Assembly (NCBI GenBank): GCA_016713765.1
Contig: JADJON010000001.1
Span: 682,001 to 746,000 of the forward strand
Reading direction: 5' to 3'
Length of the DNA: 64,000 bases
Source of the DNA: Bacteroidota bacterium
GTDB taxonomy: Bacteria; Bacteroidota; Bacteroidia; AKYH767-A; 2013-40CM-41-45
Shown: one piece after another, positions 34,713 through 44,515 of the stretch
How the letters are laid out: every line of letters begins with the position of its first letter
Position numbering within the stretch: position 1 is the first letter of the stretch
Position numbers and translations under genes: made by a program
Notes under the pieces: generated by a model
The model's input: the letters and a program-made list of their open reading frames with translations, nothing else
The model's database searches: none
What the model was told of the DNA's origin: nothing

Positions 34713-35468
34713 GTGGAAAAAGTCTTCGAAGTACACCTGCCCCAATTCGACGGGCCGTTCGACCTCTTGTTGTTCTTCATCGAACGCGACGAGGTGGACA
34801 TCCATAACATCCCGATTTCCAAGATCACCAACGACTTTTTGGAATACATCCGCCAGATGAACGAGCTCAACATCGAGTTGGCGAGTGAGTTCATCCTGGT
34901 CGCGGCCACGCTGATGCGGATCAAGGCCAAGATGCTGCTGCCGCGTCCGGAGCTCGACGAGCAGGGCAACGAGATCGATCCGCGCAAGGACCTGGTCGAG
35001 CGCCTCTTGCAGTACAAGCAGTTCAAGGAATCCTGCGAGGACCTGCGCGTGCTCGAAGACGACCGTTCGATGAAGGCTGCCCGCGGCAACATCCAGCGCG
35101 AGCTCGCCGAAGTGGCGATGCAGAACGCGCATGCCGAGGAACTCATGAACCTCACCCTGTACCAGTTGCTCAACACCTTCAACAAGGTGATGAAACGTTT
35201 TTCCGAAGAGAAGGCGAAACCGCAACACAAGGTGGTGCAGTATCCGTATACCATCTCGACCGAGAAACAATCGCTGCGCGACCGGATCCTGGGCAAGAAG
35301 AACGTTCCGTTCACCGACCTCATCCTGTCCTGCGAGAACCGGGTGCATGCCATCTTCACCTTTCTGGCGGTACTCGAGTTGCTGCAGGAGCAGGTCATCC
35401 GCATCACGCTCGGTATCGGCTTCAACAACTTCTGGCTGAGCGAACCCGAAGCGGAGCCGACGGTGTAA
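34713..35468 (+). CDS. scpA: Segregation and condensation protein A
   Basis: This 251-residue kleisin subunit of the SMC-ScpAB condensin shows the N-terminal 'FEVHLPQFDGPFDLLLFFIERDEVDIHNIPI' that binds the SMC neck, 'ELASEFILVAATLMRIKAKMLLPRPE', and the C-terminal winged-helix region ending 'ITLGIGFNNFWL'. The GTG at 34713 is chosen because relatives start with '(M)EKxFE' and because the promoter box lies just upstream. No scpB is next to it. The LPG-synthase-like gene starts 15 bases later and is probably co-transcribed. Confidence 0.93.
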   Translation: MEKVFEVHLPQFDGPFDLLLFFIERDEVDIHNIPISKITNDFLEYIRQMNELNIELASEFILVAATLMRIKAKMLLPRPELDEQGNEIDPRKDLVERLLQYKQFKESCEDLRVLEDDRSMKAARGNIQRELAEVAMQNAHAEELMNLTLYQLLNTFNKVMKRFSEEKAKPQHKVVQYPYTISTEKQSLRDRILGKKNVPFTDLILSCENRVHAIFTFLAVLELLQEQVIRITLGIGFNNFWLSEPEAEPTV

Positions 35469-35483
35469 GGCCTCAACCCCTCC

Positions 35484-36587
35484 ATGCAACCCGACAGCCG
35501 GCAGCTCCTCCGCACGTTCCGCCCGTCGCGCATTCTGCTGCCGGTCATCCTCGGCCTCGGCGCCGCCACCTATTTGCTGGTGCGCAGCTTCGACGCCGAA
35601 GCCTTTTCCCACATCACCTGGAGTTGGAACAGTTCGTTCTGGATCTTCATGGCCCTGGTCATGATGGTGATCCGCGACTGGGCCTACATGGTCCGGATCC
35701 GGGCGCTCACCGATTACGAACTCGACTGGAAGAGTTCCTTTTACGTGATCATGCTGTGGGAATTCTCCTCGGCCCTGGCGCCGGGCATGATCGGCGGAGG
35801 ATTCTTCTTCGCCATCTTCATCCTCAACCGCGAGAAGATCAACATGGGCAAGAGCATCACGGCCATCATGCTCAGCTCGTTCCAGGACGGCATCTTCCTG
35901 GCGCTGATGGCGCCGTTGGTCTATTTCACCATCGGGAAAGAACGGCTCTTCTCGACCATGGACCTGAACAACATGAATCCCGTCAAGTTCGGCGAAGGAT
36001 TCTTCTATACGTTCTGGGCCGTCTATTTCATCATCCTCGCCTACAAACTCTTTGTCGCGTACGCCCTCTTCGTGAACCCGCGCTTCGTGAAGTGGTTGCT
36101 CGTGAAAACCTTCTCGCTGCCGCTGCTGCGCCGCTGGAAGCATTCGGCGCTCGAAACGGGCAGTCAGCTCGTCATCGCTTCCAACGGACTGCGCAACAAG
36201 AACCGGAAGTTCTGGTTCAACTCCTTTGCCGGCACCTTCGCCTCCTGGACGGCGCGCTACTCGATCGTGAACTGCCTGATCCTCGCCTTTCATTCGGCCC
36301 CGATCGACAACTTCGTCGTCTTCGCGCGGCAGGTGATCATGGGCATCATCATCCTGTTCAGTCCCACGCCGGGCGGCAGCGGACTGGCGGAGTTCATGTT
36401 CACCGACTTCCTCGGCGAGTTCATTCCGCGCGGCTTGTCGGCCACGCTGGGCTTGTTGTGGCGCCTCATCTCGTACTATCCCTACCTCTTCATCGGCGCC
36501 ATCATCCTGCCCCGCTGGATCCGCAAGCGCTTCTCGCGCGAAGAAGCCCGGGTCGCGGAGGCCGTGGTGAAAGGCGAAGTGGATTGA
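35484..36587 (+). CDS. LPG-synthase-type (UPF0104/YbhN-like) integral membrane protein
   Basis: This 367-residue protein has about eight membrane helices and the hallmarks of the lysylphosphatidylglycerol-synthase TM family: 'SSALAPGMIGGGFFFAIFILNREKINMGKSITAIM', 'FSPTPGGSGLAEFMF' and 'GLLWRLISYYPYLFIGAIILPRWI'. It lacks the soluble aminoacyl-transferase domain of MprF, so lipid flipping or an unknown envelope function is more likely than lysyl transfer. It follows scpA closely. Confidence 0.87.
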   Translation: MQPDSRQLLRTFRPSRILLPVILGLGAATYLLVRSFDAEAFSHITWSWNSSFWIFMALVMMVIRDWAYMVRIRALTDYELDWKSSFYVIMLWEFSSALAPGMIGGGFFFAIFILNREKINMGKSITAIMLSSFQDGIFLALMAPLVYFTIGKERLFSTMDLNNMNPVKFGEGFFYTFWAVYFIILAYKLFVAYALFVNPRFVKWLLVKTFSLPLLRRWKHSALETGSQLVIASNGLRNKNRKFWFNSFAGTFASWTARYSIVNCLILAFHSAPIDNFVVFARQVIMGIIILFSPTPGGSGLAEFMFTDFLGEFIPRGLSATLGLLWRLISYYPYLFIGAIILPRWIRKRFSREEARVAEAVVKGEVD

Positions 36588-36606
36588 GCGCTTCCCGCAG
36601 GTTCCG

Positions 36607-36614
36607 TAATTTCG
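36607..36614 (+). promoter_or_regulatory. Bacteroidota -7 box for the 45-residue membrane protein
   Basis: TAATTTCG, one change from TAnnTTTG, 9 bases before the ATG at 36624. Confidence 0.45.
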
Positions 36615-36623
36615 CATCGGCCC

Positions 36624-36761
36624 ATGAAGAACCCGATCAACAGCCCCGTCTTCCGCGAACGGTTGAAGAAATTCGGCCTGCTGGCTTTCCTGTTCTTCCT
36701 CCTCAAAGGCCTCGCCTGGCTCGCCCTGCTGTGGTGGGCGGGGAGTAAGGTGGTGGAGTGA
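36624..36761 (+). CDS. Small single-span membrane protein, 45 residues
   Basis: A short frame from ATG 36624 to TGA 36761 encodes a basic N-terminus (about residues 1-18, RERLKKFG) followed by one strong membrane helix (LLAFLFFLLKGLAWLALLWWAG) and a short tail. A -7-like box directly upstream and the high-GC codon pattern of its neighbours support it as real. The function is unknown. It is the last gene before composition changes to AT-rich. Confidence 0.65.
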   Translation: MKNPINSPVFRERLKKFGLLAFLFFLLKGLAWLALLWWAGSKVVE

Positions 36762-36854
36762 GGAATTGAGATATTGCCTGCATTCCGATTATTTCGGTAT
36801 GATTTAATATTTTTATTCCGCCGAAAGTTGTTTCAGGTTTTTTATCCTCATAAC

Positions 36855-37370
36855 ATGAAATTATTGAAACTGAACATTGCCGTAACGAATAATGGTACGG
36901 ACTATTACACGATCATATGGCTGGAAGAGGCCGGGATAAAAGCGCTTTTTGATAAAATTGGAAGTGAATTCGGAATTTTAATGCAGGTTGTGGAGTGGGG
37001 AAAATCCGTCATTTCAAATTCCCTTTTCAAAGATTTTCAGGTTCGTCTTTGGGACGGTAAACACTGGTTAGTGATTGAACCACCCGTACAATCCGTAGAT
37101 GACCGGGCATCTATGGAATTGAATCGGGAGCTTGAGCAGGATAAAGAAACAGCTGTGCAGAAATTACGTCTGCTGTCTAAACGCGAAATGGAAATCTTAT
37201 CCCTGTTGAAGAAGCACGAACAATTCGATAAAATTAACGAAAGTGTACACCTGAATAGGAATACGTATAAGTGTCATTTAAAAAGCATTTATAGAAAGTT
37301 GAATCTTAATTCAAAAGCAGAGCTATTGCTTTGGATTCAGAAATATGTTATCAACACAAGGGAAGGTTGA
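36855..37370 (+). CDS. LuxR-type HTH regulator with unknown N-terminal domain
   Basis: This 171-residue protein ends in a GerE/LuxR helix-turn-helix: 'LLSKREMEILSLLKKHEQFDKINESVHLNRNTYKCHLKSIYRKLNLNSKAELLLW' (residues ~110-165). The N-terminal ~95 residues are an alpha/beta domain I do not recognise. It is not a receiver, since no acidic pocket is seen. The ATG at 36855 is preferred to the upstream non-ATG opening because the protein-like sequence starts there. Its codons are clearly AT-rich compared with scpA and the genes upstream. It lies 114 bases before the 1791-residue T9SS protein and may control it. Confidence 0.8.
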   Translation: MKLLKLNIAVTNNGTDYYTIIWLEEAGIKALFDKIGSEFGILMQVVEWGKSVISNSLFKDFQVRLWDGKHWLVIEPPVQSVDDRASMELNRELEQDKETAVQKLRLLSKREMEILSLLKKHEQFDKINESVHLNRNTYKCHLKSIYRKLNLNSKAELLLWIQKYVINTREG

Positions 37371-37484
37371 ATTTCGTTTCCATTCAAATTATCCGTCTAT
37401 TCATTTTTTGTTATAAACATCACCCCGCCGGGTGATTGATTTTTTTTGATTGACTCTTCAATATTGTCCTAAATCTAACTTTAC

Positions 37485-40400
37485 ATGAAACCAAAGTATA
37501 TTCTTCGGAGCGTGTTGCTGTTTTTTATTCTTGGACACGCGATTATTACAGATGTACTAGCACAATTAGGGCCACTCGACTATGCGCATCGGGGAATTTA
37601 TGTAGATAGATTTTTTAATGTTTATCCGGGGAGTTCTACATCATATGTGGATGAAGCATATTCAATGTTAGGCTGCGGCACACTTAATCCGATTACAAAT
37701 CTCTACCCCAAGGAGGAGGCGCTTTTGACATATTGTAAGGAGAACCATATAAACTATTTAATACTTTACGATGGAAGAATCTTGTTCAATCCAGCGAATC
37801 TTGCTCGTATCATCAATGGAAGCACGGTGCAAGATCATCTTTGCCGCTTTATGAATATCGCAGAATCAGATTATTGTATTCAATCTTGGGGCGTGGCAGT
37901 TGGAAGTGGCAGCGAGGGGCAAGGTGCCGTGAATTATAATAATTCGAACCCTATCGCAGCCTTTCAATTGACTTCAGCAGAAAGATTGCTGCTGAATGAC
38001 TCTTTGCTTATTTCAGCAATTGAGGACTCCACCCTGGCCTTTGGCGACACCCTGTGGAATTTGGCTCAAAATCTTCGGGAAGTATTTTCATTAGCTCGCT
38101 TCAATAGCATGGGGACATGTATAGATTTTAGTGTCTTGACTACTGAATTTGAGTTTTGGAATACGCAGTCAGGTTTATCATATGCGGGTTTTCAGTCATT
38201 AGTCAACGCAATACGTCCAATGGGACTGACTGTGGAAGCATACTTATTCGCCTTTTCGGACGCGGCAGGAGGAGCAGCAAGCCCACAGGATATGGCAGAT
38301 TGGTTCGATGCTAATTCTACCTGGAATTCCGGTTACCCGAATATTGACCGTGTGCTTGCGACACATTACAATGCCTATTCATCCAACATCGAGAAACCTT
38401 TTGATTTCTCATCAACCCGTACTAAAAACAGCCTGCTTAAGTCAGCCTCCACGACAAGAAAAAGTTTGATTCGTCCTCTGTTCAGTGGTGAATCGGATGC
38501 ATGGTCAGGTGATATTCATAATAATTACACTAGGTATCAGGGTTACTGGATATCTACTACCATCTCTCCCATTGGCTTGGGGACCCTCGACCCACCGCAT
38601 GCAAGGAACATCTTCTTGGCGGAGAAGTATTATTACAGAGATTGGAGAAGTAATACTTTGGTGAATACCGATATCTCAAGTAATTCGGAGAACGACATCC
38701 ATCCAGGCGCAACACATTGGTTTGCAGCCAGTATGATGGAGAAATATCTTCGCAACCCTAAAATATTTTATCGATCAGATGCTTTAGGCTGTAGTCCTCA
38801 AGCTACCGACAACCTGCAATTCACCTACTGTGGTCCAGTTGAAAGTACTCTTGAGTATGAGTTCGTTATCAAAGATCATTTAGGAACAGTACTGTTTACG
38901 ACCACAAGACAGGCAAATGGGACATTAGAAGTACCGCAAGGAACATCTATACCGGTAAGTACAATAGCTCCGATCATTGTTCCCCTCGGCTCGAATGGAA
39001 TCGTGTTGGATAATCTCCATCCGTATCGCGCTGAGCTGACGGTCTATTACAAGAAACTGACTTCATTGCCGGCAACCTATTCAGATTGTGGTCAATATAC
39101 ATACGGTGAAGACTTGTGGATTGCAGAAGCTCCGCACTTAAATGTAATTGGAAACCTTAGGAATTCCTATCAGGTATGCCAGGAAGATCATTTGATTCTT
39201 GAAGCATCCGTCAATCCTGGTGCTGTCGGTTCAATTACCTGGTATCGAGAGCCTTTTGGCGGAGGTGCGGCCCAAATACTGTCGATTCAGACTGGCAGGT
39301 CAGTTCTTATTTCGGGTAGTAGTGCTCTTACAGATTGGAACACTGGAGATTGGGACTACTACTATACTGTGAGTGCTGGCTGCGGCACTCATCTTGAAAG
39401 CAATCATGTCAGAATAAATATTTTGCAGAATCCTAAATTGGAGCCCATCGATCAGGTTTGTGATGATGATCCGTTCTCCACGAATGTAGAGTTGCGTGTA
39501 AGTAGCCCTTATGCTGGAGCCACCTATTTGTGGTCGGACCTGACAACCTCGAATACAATGATTGCCTATGGAAGTGGGAAGTACTATGTTAAGATTACGA
39601 ATGAAGGTGGCTGCACGCGAGAGCTTACCACGATAATCCAAAGTAAACCAACTATCGCAAGCATCGGTAATTGTACTTTGCAGGAAACAGCCTATGGAGG
39701 CGTTTCGAGTCCGACAAATACTGATTGGTTTTGGTACAGGAAAGACCCAGTCACACAGCAGAATGTTGCCTTACCTGTGCAATCTCCTGAGTACTTACTA
39801 AGCGCAATAAGCGGTGGTTTGTATAGTTGCAGAGTGGAAATGAATACGGTTCCTGGATATTATTCAACCTGTAGGAACAATACCATCCGTTTAGAGCCAA
39901 TAATTGACGCTGTAAGCAAGATCGATCCATCTTGTAATGGAGCATCAAATGGCTCGATTGACTTGAGTTTTATTAATATCACGGATATTAGATCTTATGC
40001 ATGGTCTCCCGGCGGATTCACAACTCAAAATATAAGCAATCTTTCTGCGGGCACATATACTTGTACTGTTACAAGTAATACCACTGGATGTACCGCTTCG
40101 GTGACAGTCGTTTTACAAGACCCGGGCAGTCTGACGGTTTCTCTGTCGCCTACGTCAGTCAATTGTTCTATAGGATGCGATGGTTCAATCACTGCAACGG
40201 TTGGGGGTGGTGTTGGTGGATATAGTTATTCGTGGAACAACGGCGTCGGTACAAATGCCTCGCTAAACAACCTCTGCCCCGGCCCATACACTTGTGTTGT
40301 CACGGACGCGAATGGTTGTACTGCTTCGGCAAGTACCGTGCTTGGATCCACTACTGCCAGTTGCAACGGTTCTCAGGTACAGTTTTGCACCGGCGCAACA

Positions 40401-42860
40401 GCTTCGCAAGTGTTGGCGGCGGGCATCTATGCTCCGGGAACACCTGTTTCCATTGAATCCGATTTTACAGTTGATGTCGATTTTACCTTTGATAATTCTG
40501 ATGTCGCTATTGCTACCGGAGTGAGAATTCTTGTCGATCCCAACGCCAGACTTCAGGTCATCAATGGTACGGTTCTTCATGCATGTTCCGTAAGCTGGCA
40601 GGGAATAGAATTGAAAGATGGAACTTCATCGCTGGAGATACTGACGGGCTCCACTTTGCGCGATGCCGTTGTGGGCGTATTGTCCTCTACGGGTTCTGCG
40701 ATAGCAATTGACCAGGCGAATTTCCTCCACAATGAGCGATCGATTTTCCTTAAAACTGTACCGTTCCCCGCCTTCAGTTGTCAACGAAGCACGTTCGATT
40801 ACGGGAACATCAGCTTTAAAGACCCGACGGCTTTCTTCCACATTGGTCTCGAGAATGTTAACGGCGTTCAGATTGGTATCCCTGGCCCCGGATTGGCGAA
40901 TGATTTCTCGCATGCCCGGTACTGCGTTTCCGCTAACAGCTCCGACTTCACGCTGATAAACAATAATTTCCACGACCTGGGTTATGAGGTCAAGGACGAT
41001 GCCGGGCAGTACGTCAACATCGGCAATGCGGTACGGGCGATCAATTCACCCTCGAATCAGGTAGTCATTGGCAACAGTTCGGCACCGGACGACCACAACT
41101 ATTTTCACCTGATTGAATGTGTGGGGATTTACGTAGAGTCGGATTTGGATCAGTTACACATTCGCGGCAATGAGTTCGATAAGGTGTTCCGGTGCATGGA
41201 CATGACCGGCGTGAGGAATTCGAATGTCACGATCTACGATAACAAGTTCTTTTCGTTCGGATTGGGCTTGTTGGCCGTTGAAATCGAGAGTTCAAACTTT
41301 ACCGTCAGCGAGAACCAGTTCAACATGGTTTCCTGGGACCCGGATCCAACCCTTTCTGTTCCGCAGCCCTATGGGCTGGTATCCCGGTATGGAACGGTGG
41401 CCCTGAGTTTCCAGAACCTTGAACAAACCCCGGTCACCATCCATTGTTTCAATAACCGCATGGCGAATTCAAGGGCGGGAATTCATTTGCGAAACATTGA
41501 CGGGCTGAGCCAGCCCAACGTGCTGGTGGAGCACAATCAGGTGTTTTATACGCATCCGTCGTACATCTCTTACGGCATTGAGCGGGGCATCTGGCTGGAG
41601 CACGATGAGCAAGTCGATGTGCGAAACAACCATATCGCGCTGCGCGACAACGTCCCCAATCCGGATGATGCTTTTCGGTTGACCGGTATTCAGTTTGATT
41701 TCACGACCAGCACCCGCATTGATGAGAATTACATTGGCAATATGGGCTTCTCAATAAAAGGGTCTCACCTTTGTCAGGAAACCAGGCTTCATTGTAACAA
41801 CTTTGACGGATATTCGAACGGAGTCAACGCATATAAACTGAGTTTGCCTACGCAGGGAGATGATGACATTCTTGGAAACCCTGACTTGAGTTATAATAAT
41901 CAGTGGAATGGAGTTCAAAGTGGCGCTTTTAAAATTGATGGCTCTGTGAGTGGGCCTAGGATAGATTGGTATTATGTACCAGGAATGCAGGATGATATGA
42001 CTAATTCTAATGTAATTGTTGCATGGCCAATTCCTGTGCTTAATTACGGATCGTGCAATGTGCCGGCACCCAACACACTCATTGCACTAAGGGATAAAAA
42101 GTATGGCGACTTGGTTCGGGGAAGTGCTGTTTTTATAATTGACTCGTTATTTGCCCATTATTATGCCCTAAAGCAATTTTTTGGAGAAATGAAGAAGGAC
42201 AGTGGCCTATTAAGCTTGGGGACAGGCGATGACTCATTGTATCAACAAACATTCAATCAATTGGCTACTGGAAACATTGGAGCCTACTATCATGTCATGA
42301 AGTTGATGCGCAGCGGAGAATACCTGCAGGCTGAACTGGCCTTAGGGTTGATTGTCGACAGTTGCCTGCCGGAAGCCTATCTTCGGGAAGTAATCAACAT
42401 AAATCTTGCTTTAAGATGGCACGGAGACTCGCTTAGTATGCAACAGACAACAATTCTTGAGGGTATTGCCATGGATGAGGGTATTTATGGCGGAGAAGCT
42501 ACCTACATGGCGCGTGCCATACTCCGGGAGTTTTTCAATGAAGAGGCAACTACCTTCAGGAGCCGACCGCGCGATTTTTATTTATTTGAACAAAGGAGGT
42601 TCATGCCAGGTTATTCGGGCGTTATACTGCTATCTCCAAATCCGACCAATGGCGTCTTGCACGTACAGTTGGCTCAAAAGAAATTCGACAGGATCAACAT
42701 CTATAACCAGGTAGGTGTTTTAGTCGACAGGATTTCTTTTGAGCAGCAGGTCAGCCAGTGTGAATTGAGTTTAAAGTTATTGCAGCCTGGCATGTATTAC
42801 CTAGGCGCTGGTCTTGATAGTGAACTCCTGGGCATTGCTCGATTTGTTAAATTGGAGTAG
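37485..42860 (+). CDS. Giant T9SS-secreted protein with SprB-like and beta-helix regions
   Basis: This 1791-residue protein has a signal peptide ending near 'VLAQLG'. Residues ~30-420 form a domain I cannot name. Several Ig/PKD-like modules follow to ~800. Two SprB-type repeats are seen near residues 805-950 ('SCNGASNGSIDLSF', 'GCDGSITATVGGGVGGYSYSWNNG'). Residues ~960-1530 look like a right-handed parallel beta-helix ('NNNFHDLGYEV', 'IRGNEFDKVFRCMDM', 'IYDNKFFSFGLGL'). A helical segment and a T9SS type A domain ('LLSPNPTNGVLHVQL', 'LQPGMYYLGAG') end it. It is probably a surface adhesin or polysaccharide-acting protein. Composition changes along the gene: AT-rich, then GC-rich at about 40.8-41.7 kb, then AT-rich again. 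Confidence 0.82.
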   Translation: MKPKYILRSVLLFFILGHAIITDVLAQLGPLDYAHRGIYVDRFFNVYPGSSTSYVDEAYSMLGCGTLNPITNLYPKEEALLTYCKENHINYLILYDGRILFNPANLARIINGSTVQDHLCRFMNIAESDYCIQSWGVAVGSGSEGQGAVNYNNSNPIAAFQLTSAERLLLNDSLLISAIEDSTLAFGDTLWNLAQNLREVFSLARFNSMGTCIDFSVLTTEFEFWNTQSGLSYAGFQSLVNAIRPMGLTVEAYLFAFSDAAGGAASPQDMADWFDANSTWNSGYPNIDRVLATHYNAYSSNIEKPFDFSSTRTKNSLLKSASTTRKSLIRPLFSGESDAWSGDIHNNYTRYQGYWISTTISPIGLGTLDPPHARNIFLAEKYYYRDWRSNTLVNTDISSNSENDIHPGATHWFAASMMEKYLRNPKIFYRSDALGCSPQATDNLQFTYCGPVESTLEYEFVIKDHLGTVLFTTTRQANGTLEVPQGTSIPVSTIAPIIVPLGSNGIVLDNLHPYRAELTVYYKKLTSLPATYSDCGQYTYGEDLWIAEAPHLNVIGNLRNSYQVCQEDHLILEASVNPGAVGSITWYREPFGGGAAQILSIQTGRSVLISGSSALTDWNTGDWDYYYTVSAGCGTHLESNHVRINILQNPKLEPIDQVCDDDPFSTNVELRVSSPYAGATYLWSDLTTSNTMIAYGSGKYYVKITNEGGCTRELTTIIQSKPTIASIGNCTLQETAYGGVSSPTNTDWFWYRKDPVTQQNVALPVQSPEYLLSAISGGLYSCRVEMNTVPGYYSTCRNNTIRLEPIIDAVSKIDPSCNGASNGSIDLSFINITDIRSYAWSPGGFTTQNISNLSAGTYTCTVTSNTTGCTASVTVVLQDPGSLTVSLSPTSVNCSIGCDGSITATVGGGVGGYSYSWNNGVGTNASLNNLCPGPYTCVVTDANGCTASASTVLGSTTASCNGSQVQFCTGATASQVLAAGIYAPGTPVSIESDFTVDVDFTFDNSDVAIATGVRILVDPNARLQVINGTVLHACSVSWQGIELKDGTSSLEILTGSTLRDAVVGVLSSTGSAIAIDQANFLHNERSIFLKTVPFPAFSCQRSTFDYGNISFKDPTAFFHIGLENVNGVQIGIPGPGLANDFSHARYCVSANSSDFTLINNNFHDLGYEVKDDAGQYVNIGNAVRAINSPSNQVVIGNSSAPDDHNYFHLIECVGIYVESDLDQLHIRGNEFDKVFRCMDMTGVRNSNVTIYDNKFFSFGLGLLAVEIESSNFTVSENQFNMVSWDPDPTLSVPQPYGLVSRYGTVALSFQNLEQTPVTIHCFNNRMANSRAGIHLRNIDGLSQPNVLVEHNQVFYTHPSYISYGIERGIWLEHDEQVDVRNNHIALRDNVPNPDDAFRLTGIQFDFTTSTRIDENYIGNMGFSIKGSHLCQETRLHCNNFDGYSNGVNAYKLSLPTQGDDDILGNPDLSYNNQWNGVQSGAFKIDGSVSGPRIDWYYVPGMQDDMTNSNVIVAWPIPVLNYGSCNVPAPNTLIALRDKKYGDLVRGSAVFIIDSLFAHYYALKQFFGEMKKDSGLLSLGTGDDSLYQQTFNQLATGNIGAYYHVMKLMRSGEYLQAELALGLIVDSCLPEAYLREVININLALRWHGDSLSMQQTTILEGIAMDEGIYGGEATYMARAILREFFNEEATTFRSRPRDFYLFEQRRFMPGYSGVILLSPNPTNGVLHVQLAQKKFDRINIYNQVGVLVDRISFEQQVSQCELSLKLLQPGMYYLGAGLDSELLGIARFVKLE

Positions 42861-42877
42861 TTTTTGTAATTTTCAAG

Positions 42878-44377
42878 ATGTTTCTCCGGGTACTTCAAGC
42901 TGTCTTTGTTTTACTCATTAGCATTGTTGGAGCCTGTTTTGGCCAAAATCAGAATGCTGTCTGGTGTTTTGGCGATAGCAGCGGCATTGATTTTGGTAAT
43001 GGAGGAGTACAAAATTTTGCTTCCGTAGTTGACTCGAGAGGATCATGTGCCTCGATTTCCGATAGTCAGGGTGATTTATTATTTTATTGTGGAACTGGTA
43101 CAGGATTCGGCAGAAGAACTGGAAGGGTATATTCCCGGAATAATCTGCTAATGGCAAATGGAGATTCGATTATCGGAGAGGGTTGGTATAATGAGATGCT
43201 AATCTTGTCTGTACCAGACGATATTAATTCCTTTTACTTATTCTCTTTAGGTGGAAGTTCTAGCTTTAGTGGTGTCTATTATTCCCTGGTAGATACCCGG
43301 TTGAATTCGGGACTTGGAGACATAACGCAAAAGAATGTTCTAATTTCCTCCTTTCGCACTTGGGATGCAATGACAGCCGTCCGCCACGCCAATGGCCGTG
43401 ATTGGTGGTTGGTCACACGGGAGCTGGTCGATACGATCGTGTCAGGGGGCAATAATTTTCATGTATTCCATATTTCACCTTCCGGAATCACAGAAGATAT
43501 TCAGTCTATAGGGCTATCCAGATATAGCGATTTGGGTAACCTCACCATTTCACCCCAGGGTGACCGCTTATTATTTACTTCTTATAATGGCATTATCGCG
43601 CTTTTCGACTTCGATCGATGCACAGGAATACTGAGCAATCAGGTCATCATTGACCAGCAGAATACGGATATCGGTTATATGGGAGCGTGTTTTTCTCCAA
43701 ACGGGCAACGGATCTACGTTTCCACGAATAATGAGGAAAGCGTACTTTATCAATATGATCTCACAGCTCCAGTCATCCGGTACACCCAGTTACCGTTGGA
43801 TACGAATCGGGAATGCCTGTATTCGGGCGGGCAATTGCGATTAGCGCCGGATGGTAAGGTGTACTGGTCATCGGGCTGGTATAACGGGCATCAGTTTCCT
43901 TATCCCTACCAGGATACGATGTACCATCCGGTGAATACGCACCTGAGTGTGATCAACGATCCGGATGCTTTGGGTACTGCCTGTAACTATGTTCGCTTCG
44001 GGCACTACCTCGGCGGAAAGCGTACTTACTGGGGCCTTCCCAACAACCCTGATTACAGCCTGGGGCCGGTTACTGGTTCGATCTGCGATAGCCTTACCAC
44101 GAACGTAACGGCGCTTCCGCTTCAGGAGGCTGCGCTGCATTTGTTCTACCACCCCGACTGGCAGCAGTTATTCGTCAACGCCTCCGGTCTTAAAGGAGGC
44201 CAGGGCCAACTGCAACTCTACAGCACCACCGGGGCCTTGCTGCTCACCGAAGCGATCACCATCCAGCCGCCCTACTACACCCGCCAGCTCGACCTGAGTA
44301 AGCTGGCCCAGGGCGTTTACATCCTAGTGCTCCAAACCGCCACCGAACGCCTCAGCGAACGGTTCCTGAAACCCTGA
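42878..44377 (+). CDS. T9SS-secreted beta-propeller protein
   Basis: This 499-residue protein has a signal peptide (FVLLISIVGACFGQ). Its 'AVWCFGDSSGIDFGNGGVQ', 'GSCASISDSQGDLLFYCG' and 'NLTISPQGDRLLFTS' phrases match the WD40-like propeller domain found in many T9SS cargo proteins of Bacteroidota. The last ~75 residues are a degenerate sorting domain ('LQLYSTTGALLLTEAI', 'KLAQGVYILVLQTAT'). The role is unknown. It starts 17 bases after the giant gene and was probably acquired with it. The first two thirds are AT-rich, while from about 43.8 kb to the stop the DNA is as GC-rich as the host genes. Confidence 0.85.
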   Translation: MFLRVLQAVFVLLISIVGACFGQNQNAVWCFGDSSGIDFGNGGVQNFASVVDSRGSCASISDSQGDLLFYCGTGTGFGRRTGRVYSRNNLLMANGDSIIGEGWYNEMLILSVPDDINSFYLFSLGGSSSFSGVYYSLVDTRLNSGLGDITQKNVLISSFRTWDAMTAVRHANGRDWWLVTRELVDTIVSGGNNFHVFHISPSGITEDIQSIGLSRYSDLGNLTISPQGDRLLFTSYNGIIALFDFDRCTGILSNQVIIDQQNTDIGYMGACFSPNGQRIYVSTNNEESVLYQYDLTAPVIRYTQLPLDTNRECLYSGGQLRLAPDGKVYWSSGWYNGHQFPYPYQDTMYHPVNTHLSVINDPDALGTACNYVRFGHYLGGKRTYWGLPNNPDYSLGPVTGSICDSLTTNVTALPLQEAALHLFYHPDWQQLFVNASGLKGGQGQLQLYSTTGALLLTEAITIQPPYYTRQLDLSKLAQGVYILVLQTATERLSERFLKP

Positions 44378-44408
44378 GCCGTTGAACGGTCGATGCAACA
44401 TCCCGTTC

Positions 44409-44449
44409 TGTGTTACTCTGTGTGCCCTCTGCGGTACTCCGCGTTACTA
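44409..44449. repeat. Degenerate 11-base tandem repeat
   Basis: TGTGTTACTC, TGTGTGCCCTC, TGCGGTACTCC, GCGTTACTA: four units of 10-11 bases with a shared TGYG...ACTC core, placed between the propeller gene and the Fic gene. It is not of the heptamer type. Confidence 0.55.
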
Positions 44450-44515
44450 TTTTCGAAGTACGAAATCTCCATCAATCCGGGAACTTCAATCGGCGACGCT
44501 TGAACACCTGATCCG

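Noticed and set aside
34683..36617. A 644-codon open frame on the minus strand opposite scpA and the LPG-synthase-like gene
   Set aside because: The plus-strand genes have clear family motifs. The antisense protein is low-complexity (rich in Gln, Arg, His, Glu), as expected from the codon bias of GC-rich genes.
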